Of a DNA stretch of 64,000 nt, positions 28,124 to 35,789 are shown piece by piece. The DNA is taken from positions 1 through 64,000 of the forward strand of contig OY970278.1 of NCBI GenBank assembly GCA_963715815.1. Reading direction: 5' to 3'. The position numbers and the translations under genes were made by a program. Under the pieces are notes generated by a model. The model was not told the DNA's origin. It saw only the letters and a program-made list of their open reading frames with translations, and made no database searches. This DNA comes from JAFAMS01 sp963715815 (lineage in GTDB: Bacteria; Vulcanimicrobiota; Vulcanimicrobiia; Vulcanimicrobiales; Vulcanimicrobiaceae). Position 1 is the first letter of the stretch. Each line of letters starts with the position of its first letter.

Positions 28124-29742
28124 GTCTTCGACAACCATACCGTATCGAGCTGTTGATTGAGATAGTGACTGGGTGTGATCGTCCAGCCGTGCACTTTTGC
28201 GTTGTACGGGATGATACGGTGCCATTGAATCGTCATGATGTAGTGACACTCATCATCGATCAGCCGCTTCTCGAAGGCTCGGATCAATTTCTTCCGGTCA
28301 CCGACATTCGAGGTTCGCGATTGTTTGACGTACAGATCGTCGAGCGTGCGATCCGTATATCGCCCGAAGTTAAAATCGCTGACGTCCTTCGACTGATACT
28401 TGAATAGATCGAGGGATGGGTCGACGATGTAACCGCAGTTGTTGTCGCTTGCGACGTCATAGTTGCCTTTGGCAAGCTCGCCGTAGAATTTCGATGCCTC
28501 CACGACATTCTGTGTCACGTTCAAACCGATCTGCTTCCATTGATCGATGAGCCAAATGCCCAGCGGCTCGAGCGGCATCGGAATCCCGCGATTCATATAC
28601 GTAAATGAAAATCCGTCCGGAACGCCGGCTTCGCGCAAGAGTCGCTTCGCTTCGGCGCGTGAACGCTCGATGTCGTGCGAGTAGCCGGCCAGACTCTGCA
28701 GCTCTGAGGATGATGCCGCGTACGGGGTTCCCGGAACGAGCACGCCCGCTACGTCGCGCAGAATCGCAATCTTCGAGAGCGCTTCCGATCCTTGATAGCG
28801 ATCTAGCGCAAGCGAGAGCGCACGGCGCACGCGCTTGTCGTCGAACGGTTTCCTCTCGTGATTGATCGCGAGCACGACCGAGCAGTCCCACGGACTCTCT
28901 TGCACGGCAATCTTGTCGTGCATCGTGCTCACAAGCGTGTCGCGTTGTTGGGGCGTAAAGCCACGAAACTCGATCATCGCCCGCTCCCCGCGAATCGCCG
29001 CGACTTGCTCCGAAGGGTCGCCGACGAAGATCGCCTGAAAGCTGTCGAGGTACGGCTTGCGCTTGTCCCAGTAGTTTGGGTTCTTTTTCCCAATCCAATG
29101 CGAGCCGCGTACGTGCTCGACGAACGTGAACGGACCCGTCCCCATTATATTGGTCTCGTAATAATGGACGTCTTTTTCGAGCAAATCCGCTTTGTATATC
29201 CAGTTGAACGGTGAGGCAAGCGACGAGAGCAGCGAAGTCATCGGATATTTCAGTCGGAAGACGACGGTATTCGGATCGGGTGCATCGACTGATTGCATGC
29301 CGACGAACTCGCCTTTGCGCAGCGACACGACTCCGACCGGCGGAAAGATGATCTTGTCGTATGAGGCCTTGACGTCGCGCGACGTCATCGGCGAGCCGTC
29401 GTGAAACTTCACACCGCGCCGAAGCTTGAACGTGTACGTCTTGCCGTCATCGGAGGCCGTCCACCGCTCGGCGAGGTCGCCGACGATCTTGATGCCGAGC
29501 TTATCGAAGGGATCGACCCGCAGGAGCGTGCTGTAATGCGGCGCCGCGACGTCGATCAACGTAAACGTTCCTTCACGGTGCGCATCGTAGGTCGGCGGGC
29601 CGGTCTGCACGATGTAAACGAGCTCGCCTCCATATTGCGGTTGATCGCCGGCCGCAGCCGCGCGACCCGGTGCGCCAAGCAGCATCGCAGTCGCGAAAGG
29701 GCCTGCAATCGCCGCAAACTCGGCCCGATTTAATTTACGCAT
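28120..29742 (-). CDS. ABC transporter substrate-binding protein, dipeptide/nickel type (SBP_bac_5)
   Basis: 540 residues with a Tat-like or Sec signal (LNRAEFAAIAGPFATAMLLGAPGRAAAA). The family pattern is clear: GGELVYIVQTGPPTYDAH, LAERWTASDDGKTYTFKLRRGVKFHDG, then RRALSLALDRY and a C-terminal domain. It would deliver peptides or similar ligands to the DppBC-type permeases encoded at 31991-33815. The start overlaps the amidase end by 8 bp, and its stop overlaps pxpA, so it belongs to one operon. Confidence 0.9.
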   Translation of the reverse strand: MRKLNRAEFAAIAGPFATAMLLGAPGRAAAAGDQPQYGGELVYIVQTGPPTYDAHREGTFTLIDVAAPHYSTLLRVDPFDKLGIKIVGDLAERWTASDDGKTYTFKLRRGVKFHDGSPMTSRDVKASYDKIIFPPVGVVSLRKGEFVGMQSVDAPDPNTVVFRLKYPMTSLLSSLASPFNWIYKADLLEKDVHYYETNIMGTGPFTFVEHVRGSHWIGKKNPNYWDKRKPYLDSFQAIFVGDPSEQVAAIRGERAMIEFRGFTPQQRDTLVSTMHDKIAVQESPWDCSVVLAINHERKPFDDKRVRRALSLALDRYQGSEALSKIAILRDVAGVLVPGTPYAASSSELQSLAGYSHDIERSRAEAKRLLREAGVPDGFSFTYMNRGIPMPLEPLGIWLIDQWKQIGLNVTQNVVEASKFYGELAKGNYDVASDNNCGYIVDPSLDLFKYQSKDVSDFNFGRYTDRTLDDLYVKQSRTSNVGDRKKLIRAFEKRLIDDECHYIMTIQWHRIIPYNAKVHGWTITPSHYLNQQLDTVWLSKT

Positions 29743-31147
29743 TTTGCAACCTCGTAATCGTGTGTGGAGAAACGCGGTGCCACTCGGTGACACTTTGATA
29801 GTTTGCGGCGACGCGGAACAATGTCGCCTCCGCAAATAGCTTGCCAACTATTTGCAAACCGACGGGGAGCTGCTCGCGCGTGAACCCGGACGGAATCGAA
29901 ACCGCGGGATGACCCGACAAGCTGAACGGACTCGTGCAAAGGTTGCGTCCGCCGAAGACGGTCCGCCACGCCTCTTCTTTGCTGCGGATTCGCGTCGCCG
30001 TGAGCGGTGGCGCGGCACCCGTCGTCGTCGGCGAAACGAGTACATCGACGTTCTCGAGTGCCTCGTCGACTTGTTGCTGCAAGCGCTGGACGAATCGGAG
30101 CGCACGTGCCCGAAACGACGCAGGGATGAGACTGGCTGCAAAAAGACGGCACCGCGGCAAGACGTCGATATCTCCTGGACGCTCGATCAACTGCGAGCGA
30201 TACCAGGCCGCAGCTTCTGGCTCGGCGATAACGGTTTGCGCAGTTGACGCCAAGTCAATATTCGCAATCGACACCGTTTGGACGGACGCACCCAATTCTT
30301 TGAGAGCTCCCAGCGCCGCCTCGAACGCATCACGCGCGTCGGCTTGCAGCTGATCGGTCTCGAGAAATTCGCGTACGACGCCAATGCGCATTCCTTTGAT
30401 GCTCTCGCTGCAAGCGGCGAGATAGTCGGGAACGGCAGCTTGGCTGCTTTGCGGGTCGCGTGCATCAATGCCCGCGATCGCGCCGAGCACGATCGCACAA
30501 TCCGAAGCCGTGCGCCCGAGCGGTCCGGCGCAATCAAACCATCCGCCGAAACTCATCAAACCGTAGCGACTCACGCGCCCGCGCGATGCTTTCATCCCGA
30601 CAACACCGCACAATGCCGCGGGTAAACGAATCGACCCACCCGCGTCGGCACCAAGGGTCACCGGCACGAGGTCGGCAGCAACCGCTGAGGCAGAGCCGCT
30701 GCTCGAGCCGCCCGGTGTGCGTGAAAGATCCCACGGATTTCGTGGAACGCCGTATGGCGGATCGAGCGTCGGACCAAATCCGAGCTCCATCATGTTAAGC
30801 TTGCCGACGAGAATTGCGCCCGCATGCAGCATGCGTGCGACGACAGTTGCGTCGGTATTCGGGATGAAATCCGAAAAAAGACGCGATCCGTTCGTCGTGC
30901 GAATCCCGCGCGTCCAAAATTGATCTTTGACCGCGAACGGGATTCCGTGGAGCGGTCCGCGATGATCGCCGTTACCGATTTCCCGATCGGCACGCGCGGC
31001 GGCTTCTAGCGCAGCTTCGGCGGAAACCGTTATGAACGCATTGAGCTTGGCGTTCTGCTTCTCGATGTCGGCAAGGCACGCGGATACGAGCTCCTTGCTT
31101 CCGAGGCGGCGCGCGCGTAGCTGCGCGGACAGATCGAGAACGCTCAC
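29735..31147 (-). CDS. Amidase signature family enzyme (AtzE/GatA-like)
   Basis: 470 residues. The Ser-cisSer-Lys catalytic set is visible: Lys in GIPFAVKDQF, the first Ser in PGGSSSGSASAVAA, the nucleophile in ADAGGSIRLPAALCGVVG. Hydrolyses a carboxamide; the small AtzG-like protein coupled upstream (GTGA overlap) suggests an AtzE-like or GatA-derived two-subunit enzyme. The neighbours (peptide-type binding protein, PxpA) suggest amide or cyclic amino-acid catabolism. It is not the tRNA-dependent GatA by context. Confidence 0.9.
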   Translation of the reverse strand: MSVLDLSAQLRARRLGSKELVSACLADIEKQNAKLNAFITVSAEAALEAAARADREIGNGDHRGPLHGIPFAVKDQFWTRGIRTTNGSRLFSDFIPNTDATVVARMLHAGAILVGKLNMMELGFGPTLDPPYGVPRNPWDLSRTPGGSSSGSASAVAADLVPVTLGADAGGSIRLPAALCGVVGMKASRGRVSRYGLMSFGGWFDCAGPLGRTASDCAIVLGAIAGIDARDPQSSQAAVPDYLAACSESIKGMRIGVVREFLETDQLQADARDAFEAALGALKELGASVQTVSIANIDLASTAQTVIAEPEAAAWYRSQLIERPGDIDVLPRCRLFAASLIPASFRARALRFVQRLQQQVDEALENVDVLVSPTTTGAAPPLTATRIRSKEEAWRTVFGGRNLCTSPFSLSGHPAVSIPSGFTREQLPVGLQIVGKLFAEATLFRVAANYQSVTEWHRVSPHTITRLQNA

Positions 31148-31329
31148 GCGTTCCCCAGATCCTTATCGTTTAGGAAGTACGTTTCGTCGAGCTCCACACG
31201 ATCTAGATCGCGTACGCGTTCGAGCGTCGCATTTACGCGAAACGTGACGTCGGCGAGATCATCTTCACCGGGTTTGAGGCCGAGTGCGGCTAAGGCATCG
31301 CGGACTTGCTCGAGCGTTAAATCCGGCAT
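31144..31329 (-). CDS. AtzG-like (DUF4089) small amidase subunit
   Basis: 61 residues: LTLEQVRDALAALGLKPGED, then ADVTFRVNATLERVRDLDRVEL. It resembles the short GatC-like AtzG/DUF4089 proteins that stabilise a partner amidase. Its stop overlaps the amidase start by 4 bp. First gene of the minus-strand operon; the promoter should lie in 31330-31420, next to the TetR operator candidate. Confidence 0.7.
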   Translation of the reverse strand: MPDLTLEQVRDALAALGLKPGEDDLADVTFRVNATLERVRDLDRVELDETYFLNDKDLGNA

Positions 31330-31376
31330 GGCTCACCTGTGCTTGACGGTCGGCGACCCGGGTGATAGGTTGGGCC

Positions 31377-31396
31377 TGTACTGACCGAACGGTACA
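31377..31396. promoter_or_regulatory. Candidate TetR operator in the divergent intergenic region
   Basis: TGTAC...GTACA encloses ACCG-AA-CGGT, a 20-bp near-palindrome. It lies between the start of the AtzG-like gene (31329, minus) and the TetR start at 31422 (plus). This is the expected place for an autoregulatory operator that also controls the amidase operon. ACCGnnCGGT cores occur in operators of several TetR-family regulators. Confidence 0.6.
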
Positions 31397-31421
31397 CAGT
31401 CCTTCCCGAGAGGTCAACGGG

Positions 31422-32009
31422 TTGAATACGGCACCCTCGAGACAGCTGCGCACGATCACCTCGATCGCCGCTAAGCTTTTCGCGAAGAGCGGCTACCACG
31501 GGACGTCGATGAGCGACATCTCCGAGGCGACCGGTCTTGGCCGAGGCGCGCTCTACTACCACATCAAGAGCAAAGAAGATCTGCTCTGGGAATGTCACAA
31601 CGTTTTCATCGAGCCGATTCTCGAATCTGCGCACAACATCGAAAGCGGCGCCGGGACGCCCGAAGAAAAGCTGCGCGCCCTCAGCGAGACATTGCTGAAC
31701 ATGCTCGACGAATACCGGCCGTTCGTCAGAATCTTTCACCGCGAGATGAGCGCGCTTTCGAAGGCGCGACTTGCCAAGCTCGTTCAGCGGCGCCGCGAGT
31801 ACGAAGATCTGATCGAACGAGTCATCTGCTTGGGCATTGCCGAGGGTGAGTTCGATGTGGAAGATGCGCGCATCTCCGTTCTTACCTTCTTGGGGATTCA
31901 TAACTGGACGTTCGAGTGGTTCAATCCGCGTGGGCGCCTCGGCGCACGCGAGCTGAGCCGGCAATTCATGAATATCTTCTTGCGCGGAATTCAGCGCGGA
32001 TCGAGATAG
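31422..32009 (+). CDS. TetR-family transcriptional regulator
   Basis: About 195 residues. The N-terminal HTH reads TITSIAAKLFAKSGYHGTSMSDISEATGLGRGALYYHIKSKEDL, and a helical ligand domain follows. The TTG at 31422 is chosen because GAGAGG precedes it by 8 nt and because the operator-like palindrome at 31377-31396 would otherwise fall inside the coding region of the longer frame (31362). It is divergent from the amidase operon and convergent with the Dpp permease genes; it probably represses one or both. Ligand unknown. Confidence 0.85.
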   Translation: MNTAPSRQLRTITSIAAKLFAKSGYHGTSMSDISEATGLGRGALYYHIKSKEDLLWECHNVFIEPILESAHNIESGAGTPEEKLRALSETLLNMLDEYRPFVRIFHREMSALSKARLAKLVQRRREYEDLIERVICLGIAEGEFDVEDARISVLTFLGIHNWTFEWFNPRGRLGARELSRQFMNIFLRGIQRGSR

Positions 32010-32875
32010 TCGCGTAGCGCGTCACCGAGAACGTTGAAGGCAAGCACTGCGACGCTGATAGCGAGCCCGGGGAAGACGATCATCCACGGTGCCTGCGCAT
32101 AGAAATCCGCCGCGGAGCCGGAGAGCATCAAGCCCCACGACGGAGTGGGCTCAGCGACACCGAGTCCGAGAAACGAGAGCGAGGCCTCTGCGATAATCGC
32201 CTGTGCCATAAAGGTCGTCAACATAATCAAATACGGCGCAGCCACGTTCGGAATCATGTGACGAAATATGATCCGCATGTGCGAACAGCCCGTCGCTTGT
32301 GCGGCCTCGACATACGGAAGTTCTCGAATGAGCAGGGCCGCCGCACGCACGACGCGTTGAATCGATGGAATCATCGGCAGCGCAATTGCTATAACCAGAT
32401 TGATATCTAGGCCACCGACGAGGTGTCGTCCGAGAATCGCGACGACGACCAGCGCAAGCACGATGACGGGTATCGCCTGCATGACATCCATCACTCGCTG
32501 CACCAGCATATCGATCTTGCCGGAGAAATACGCAGAAGAGACTCCGATGATCGCTCCAAGAGTCGCAGACGTAAACGATGCAATGAAGCCAACGGCGAGC
32601 GCCGTCCGGGCGCCGTAGATGATTCGCGAGAGGACATCGCGACCGAACGCGTCGGTCCCAAGCCAATGGTGGGGCCCGGGCCGCGCCAACATCGCACCGT
32701 AATCAACCGCGATCGGATCGAAGGGTGCCACCCATTTAGCAAAGACGGCGGCAAATGCCATGATCGCGATGACGATGAGGCCGAGCATCCCGAGCGGCTG
32801 ATGTCTGATGAAGCTCGCGACGAATCCACGCCGCTCGGATGTCTCGAGGCTCGTTGCAATCGACATTTCAGCCAT
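31991..32875 (-). CDS. ABC transporter permease, DppC/OppC type
   Basis: 294 residues. The N-terminal OppC_N region (FIRHQPLGMLGLIVIAIMAFAAVFAKWVAPFDPI) is followed by GPHHWLGTDAFGRDVLSRIIYGARTAL and the EAA loop ATGCSHMRIIFRHMIPNVAAPY, with five or six membrane segments. It pairs with the DppB-type permease whose end overlaps its start by 8 bp. No ATPase gene (DppD/F) follows; the tail overlaps the TetR gene by 19 bp. Confidence 0.9.
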   Translation of the reverse strand: MAEMSIATSLETSERRGFVASFIRHQPLGMLGLIVIAIMAFAAVFAKWVAPFDPIAVDYGAMLARPGPHHWLGTDAFGRDVLSRIIYGARTALAVGFIASFTSATLGAIIGVSSAYFSGKIDMLVQRVMDVMQAIPVIVLALVVVAILGRHLVGGLDINLVIAIALPMIPSIQRVVRAAALLIRELPYVEAAQATGCSHMRIIFRHMIPNVAAPYLIMLTTFMAQAIIAEASLSFLGLGVAEPTPSWGLMLSGSAADFYAQAPWMIVFPGLAISVAVLAFNVLGDALRDYLDPR

Positions 32876-33815
32876 ACCGTATGCGCGGATCGAGAACAGC
32901 GTACATCAGATCGACGATGAAGTTCGCAATAACGAACGCAGTCGCGATCAAAAGCAGTAGACCCTGGATCAGTGTGTAGTCGCTGTGCGCGACAGCCTGA
33001 ACGAGCAGCTTTCCAACGCCGTTTAGGTTGAAGACTTGCTCGGTGACGACCATACCACCGATCAGGAAAGCAAATTCGATACCAATCACCGTCGTAACGG
33101 GAAGCAGCGCGTTGCGCAAGGCATGACGCGCGATCACCCGCCACTCGTAGGCGCCTTTCGCTCGCGCGGTGCGGATGTAGTCCTCGTGCAGCACTTCCAG
33201 CATCGACGAGCGCATCATCCGCGTTGCGACTGCCGAGTAGCGGTAGGCAACAGCGATCGCCGGCCAAATCAGCTGCTCGATATTTGTTTTCGGATCGACC
33301 CAGAACGGCGTAAACGTAATTGGCGGCGTGTAGGAGAACAGCGCGAGCAACGTGAGAATGATGATCATGCCGATCCAAAACGACGGTATCGCCAATCCAC
33401 TAATCGCATAAAGGCGCACGGCGTAGTCGATCCAGCTATTCCGAAAAACCGCCGCAAGCGCACCGAGCGGCAACGCGATGATGATGGCTAAGACCGCGGC
33501 CATCACGACGACTTGCAACGAGAGCTGCAAGCGAATCGCGATCTCGTGTGAGACCGGATGCCCCGTCCACATCGAGAGCCCGAGATTGCCGTGAATGACG
33601 CCCCAAAACCAACTCGCGAATTGAACGGGAACGGACTGGTCGAGACCCAAGCGCGATCGTTCAGCGGCCAGAACGTCTTTGGTCACGGCCGTCCCGCCGA
33701 ACATCGTCGCAACGGGATCGCCCGGCATCAAACGCAGCATCGCGAAGACCAAGACGCTCACGCCAAAAAGCGTCGGAATCATGAGCAGCAGACGGTTGAC
33801 GCAGTAGCGAACCAT
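32868..33815 (-). CDS. ABC transporter permease, DppB/OppB type
   Basis: 315 residues: MVRYCVNRLLLMIPTLFGVS and VLVFAMLRLMPGDPV at the N-terminus, VVVMAAVLAIIIALPLGALA, and the EAA loop TARAKGAYEWRVIARHALRNA. It ends ADLxYxxLDPRIRYG-like (NFIVDLMYAVLDPRIRYG), as usual for DppB. The start overlaps the SDR stop (TAATG), so it is translationally coupled to the SDR gene. It probably takes ligand from the binding protein at 28120-29742. Confidence 0.9.
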   Translation of the reverse strand: MVRYCVNRLLLMIPTLFGVSVLVFAMLRLMPGDPVATMFGGTAVTKDVLAAERSRLGLDQSVPVQFASWFWGVIHGNLGLSMWTGHPVSHEIAIRLQLSLQVVVMAAVLAIIIALPLGALAAVFRNSWIDYAVRLYAISGLAIPSFWIGMIIILTLLALFSYTPPITFTPFWVDPKTNIEQLIWPAIAVAYRYSAVATRMMRSSMLEVLHEDYIRTARAKGAYEWRVIARHALRNALLPVTTVIGIEFAFLIGGMVVTEQVFNLNGVGKLLVQAVAHSDYTLIQGLLLLIATAFVIANFIVDLMYAVLDPRIRYG

Positions 33816-34579
33816 TAGAACTTAGTGTAGCCACCGTCAATCAAGAAAGTGTCTCCGGTGTGATACGAGCTGGCGTCGCTTGCGAGGTAGACCGCGATTC
33901 CGGCAAAATCGTCGGGCGTTCCCCAGCGCCGAACCGGTATTCGGCGCAACACATTCTCGGTAAACGCCTGTCCGTGCAACGTCTCATGCGTCATGGCAGT
34001 ATCGATCCAGCCCGGCAAGATTGCATTTGCGCGCACTTTGTGGCGCGCAAGCTCAACGGCAAGACCTTGCATCATTGCGATCAGGCCACCCTTACTCGCA
34101 GCGTAGTGCTGATTGCGCGGAGGTCCGGAGACAGCCGCGAGGCTCGACGTCACGACGAGCGAGCCGCCGCGTTTGGCCTCGATCATGTGGCGCGCGGCAG
34201 CACGCAGCGTGAAGAATGCACCGTCGAGGTTGACGCGAAGAACGCGCCGCCATTCCTCGGCCGTAATGTCGACGAACGACTTCACGTCGTGACTCCCGAT
34301 AACGCCCGCATTGGCAAAGACGGCATCGACGTGTTGCAGCTGCGAAAGCGACTCAGCAAAAGCTCTTTCGACCGCTCCTTCATCCCCAACATCGCATTGC
34401 AGAGCCGTAACGCGTGTCCCATGGCGGTCCAGTTTTTCCAGGGCTTCCGCGTTCTTTCGTTCGCTCGTCCCCCAGATACAGACATCGGCGCCGGCCTTTG
34501 CCATGGCCTCTGCCATTCCGAGACCTATGCCGCCGTTGCCGCCCGTTACGACGGCCACTTTACCGGTTAAATCAAACAC
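33815..34579 (-). CDS. Short-chain dehydrogenase/reductase (SDR)
   Basis: 254 residues, classical SDR length. Cofactor loop TGGNGGIG (about 12-19), NAG in VFANAGVIG, catalytic Ser in VVTSSLAAVSG and the YAASK motif (about 158-162). It ends DASSYHTGDTFLIDGGYTKF. Oxidises or reduces an alcohol/keto group; substrate unknown. First gene of an operon with the two Dpp-type permeases (TAATG coupling). Its promoter lies in the 60 bp before the divergent secreted protein. Confidence 0.9.
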   Translation of the reverse strand: MFDLTGKVAVVTGGNGGIGLGMAEAMAKAGADVCIWGTSERKNAEALEKLDRHGTRVTALQCDVGDEGAVERAFAESLSQLQHVDAVFANAGVIGSHDVKSFVDITAEEWRRVLRVNLDGAFFTLRAAARHMIEAKRGGSLVVTSSLAAVSGPPRNQHYAASKGGLIAMMQGLAVELARHKVRANAILPGWIDTAMTHETLHGQAFTENVLRRIPVRRWGTPDDFAGIAVYLASDASSYHTGDTFLIDGGYTKF

Positions 34580-34638
34580 TATGAAGATTTCACTCGCCGG
34601 CGATTGTTAGCCCCTTGTTTGGGGGACAAGGTCAGTAT

Positions 34639-35718
34639 ATGAAAGCACTACGTCTTTTTGCGGTCATGATTGCAGCGCTCGCATTCGTGGCTTTTCCTAT
34701 GTCCGCGCGAGCGCAAGTTTCGGTCGGGATCTCGATCGGGACAGCACCGCCCCCGATCCCGGTCTACTACGTGCCAGGTCCGCCCGGACCCAATTACGTG
34801 TGGGAGCCGGGCTACTGGGCGTGGGGACCCGGCGGCTATTACTGGGTGCCCGGCACCTGGGTGTACGCCCCGCAATACGGGTTGTATTGGACTCCCGGCT
34901 ACTGGAATTGGACCGGATTCGGGTTCGCGTTTGTCTCCGGATATTGGGGGCCGCAAGTAGGTTATTACGGCGGCGTCAATTATGGCGGTGGCTATTACGG
35001 TAATGGCTACGGCGGCGGTTACTGGCGGCACAACGCGTTCGTTTACAACACATCTGTCTATAACGTAAACCGCTCGGTCGTTAGGGGGAACGTCTACTCT
35101 CACAGCTATCCGCGCCCAACGTATCGTACCAGCTACGTAGGTGGCCGGGGCGGATTACAAACGCGTCCGACACCTCAGCAGGCGGCCTACATGCACGCGC
35201 ATCACTATCCGCCGACTTCTGTGCAGGTTCAGCATGCGCAGGTAGCCGCGCAAAACCGAGCCTACTACGCGCGCGTCAACGGCGGACGTCCGCCCGCCGC
35301 GGCTGTCGCGCGTCCGTATACAGCGGCAACGCGCCCGGCGAACTTCCGGCCGCTAACGCCGCAAGATCGCACAGCGGCTCAAGCCACTGTCAGAGGTCAC
35401 GCAGCTCCGGCAATGCAGCAACATGCAGCGCCTATGCATGCGGCACCAATGCAACACGCAGCGCCAATGCATGCGGCACCAATGCAACACGCAGCGCCAA
35501 TGCATGCGGCACCAATGCAACACGCAGCGCCAATGCATGCAGCACCAATGCAACACGCAGCGCCTATGCATGCAGCACCAATGCAACACGCAGCGCCAAT
35601 GCATGCAGCACCGATGCAACATGCTGCGCCAATGCATGCAGCGCCGATGCAACATGCGGCTCCTGCGAAGGCTGCGCCACAAAAAGCAGCACCGAACGAT
35701 AAAAAAGACCAGCACTAG
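34639..35718 (+). CDS. Secreted YXWGXW-type repeat protein with His/Ala/Pro/Met tail
   Basis: About 359 residues. Signal peptide (LFAVMIAALAFVAFPMSARAQ), then an aromatic Gly/Trp/Tyr region with tandem YXWGXW-like words (YVWEPGYWAWGPGGYYWVPG, GYWNWTG, GYWGPQ). The C-terminal 100 residues repeat APMHAAPMQH. The ATG at 34639 has AAGG upstream. Likely a periplasmic or surface protein; the His/Met-rich tail could bind Cu or Ni, which is inference. A good terminator follows. Confidence 0.75.
   Translation: MKALRLFAVMIAALAFVAFPMSARAQVSVGISIGTAPPPIPVYYVPGPPGPNYVWEPGYWAWGPGGYYWVPGTWVYAPQYGLYWTPGYWNWTGFGFAFVSGYWGPQVGYYGGVNYGGGYYGNGYGGGYWRHNAFVYNTSVYNVNRSVVRGNVYSHSYPRPTYRTSYVGGRGGLQTRPTPQQAAYMHAHHYPPTSVQVQHAQVAAQNRAYYARVNGGRPPAAAVARPYTAATRPANFRPLTPQDRTAAQATVRGHAAPAMQQHAAPMHAAPMQHAAPMHAAPMQHAAPMHAAPMQHAAPMHAAPMQHAAPMHAAPMQHAAPMHAAPMQHAAPMHAAPMQHAAPAKAAPQKAAPNDKKDQH
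35421..35660 (+). repeat. 30-bp tandem repeat encoding APMHAAPMQH
   Basis: About eight near-identical 30-bp units encode a 10-residue His/Met-containing repeat at the C-terminus of the secreted protein. Third-position differences (GCG/GCA, CCT/CCA) show the copies are not brand new. Confidence 0.85.
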
Positions 35719-35735
35719 TAAAACAGCGACAAATG

Positions 35736-35763
35736 AAAAGCCCCGCTCCGGCGGGGCTTTTTA
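35736..35763 (+). terminator. Rho-independent terminator
   Basis: AAAAGCCCCGC-TCC-GGCGGGGCTTTTT: a GC-rich stem of 9-10 bp with a short loop and T-run, 18 bp after the stop of the secreted repeat protein. It also shows that the longer frame of the next gene (from 35733) is not its true start. Confidence 0.9.
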
Positions 35764-35789
35764 GTATCCGCTCGGGAATTAGCGCCATT

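Noticed and set aside
28123..28249. Longer N-terminus for PxpA from 28249
   Set aside because: It would overlap the binding-protein gene; the ATGA overlap at 28123 and the family start MNIDLNCDMGE fix the shorter form.
33860..34570. 236-codon plus-strand frame opposite the SDR
   Set aside because: The SDR on the minus strand has all family motifs; the plus frame has none.
35421..35660. CRISPR-like array
   Set aside because: The regular 30-bp units have no spacers and lie in frame within a coding sequence.
35353..35764. Long frames on both strands over the His/Met repeat
   Set aside because: They are shadows of the 30-bp tandem repeat in other frames; only the plus-strand frame from 34639 has a signal peptide and normal composition.
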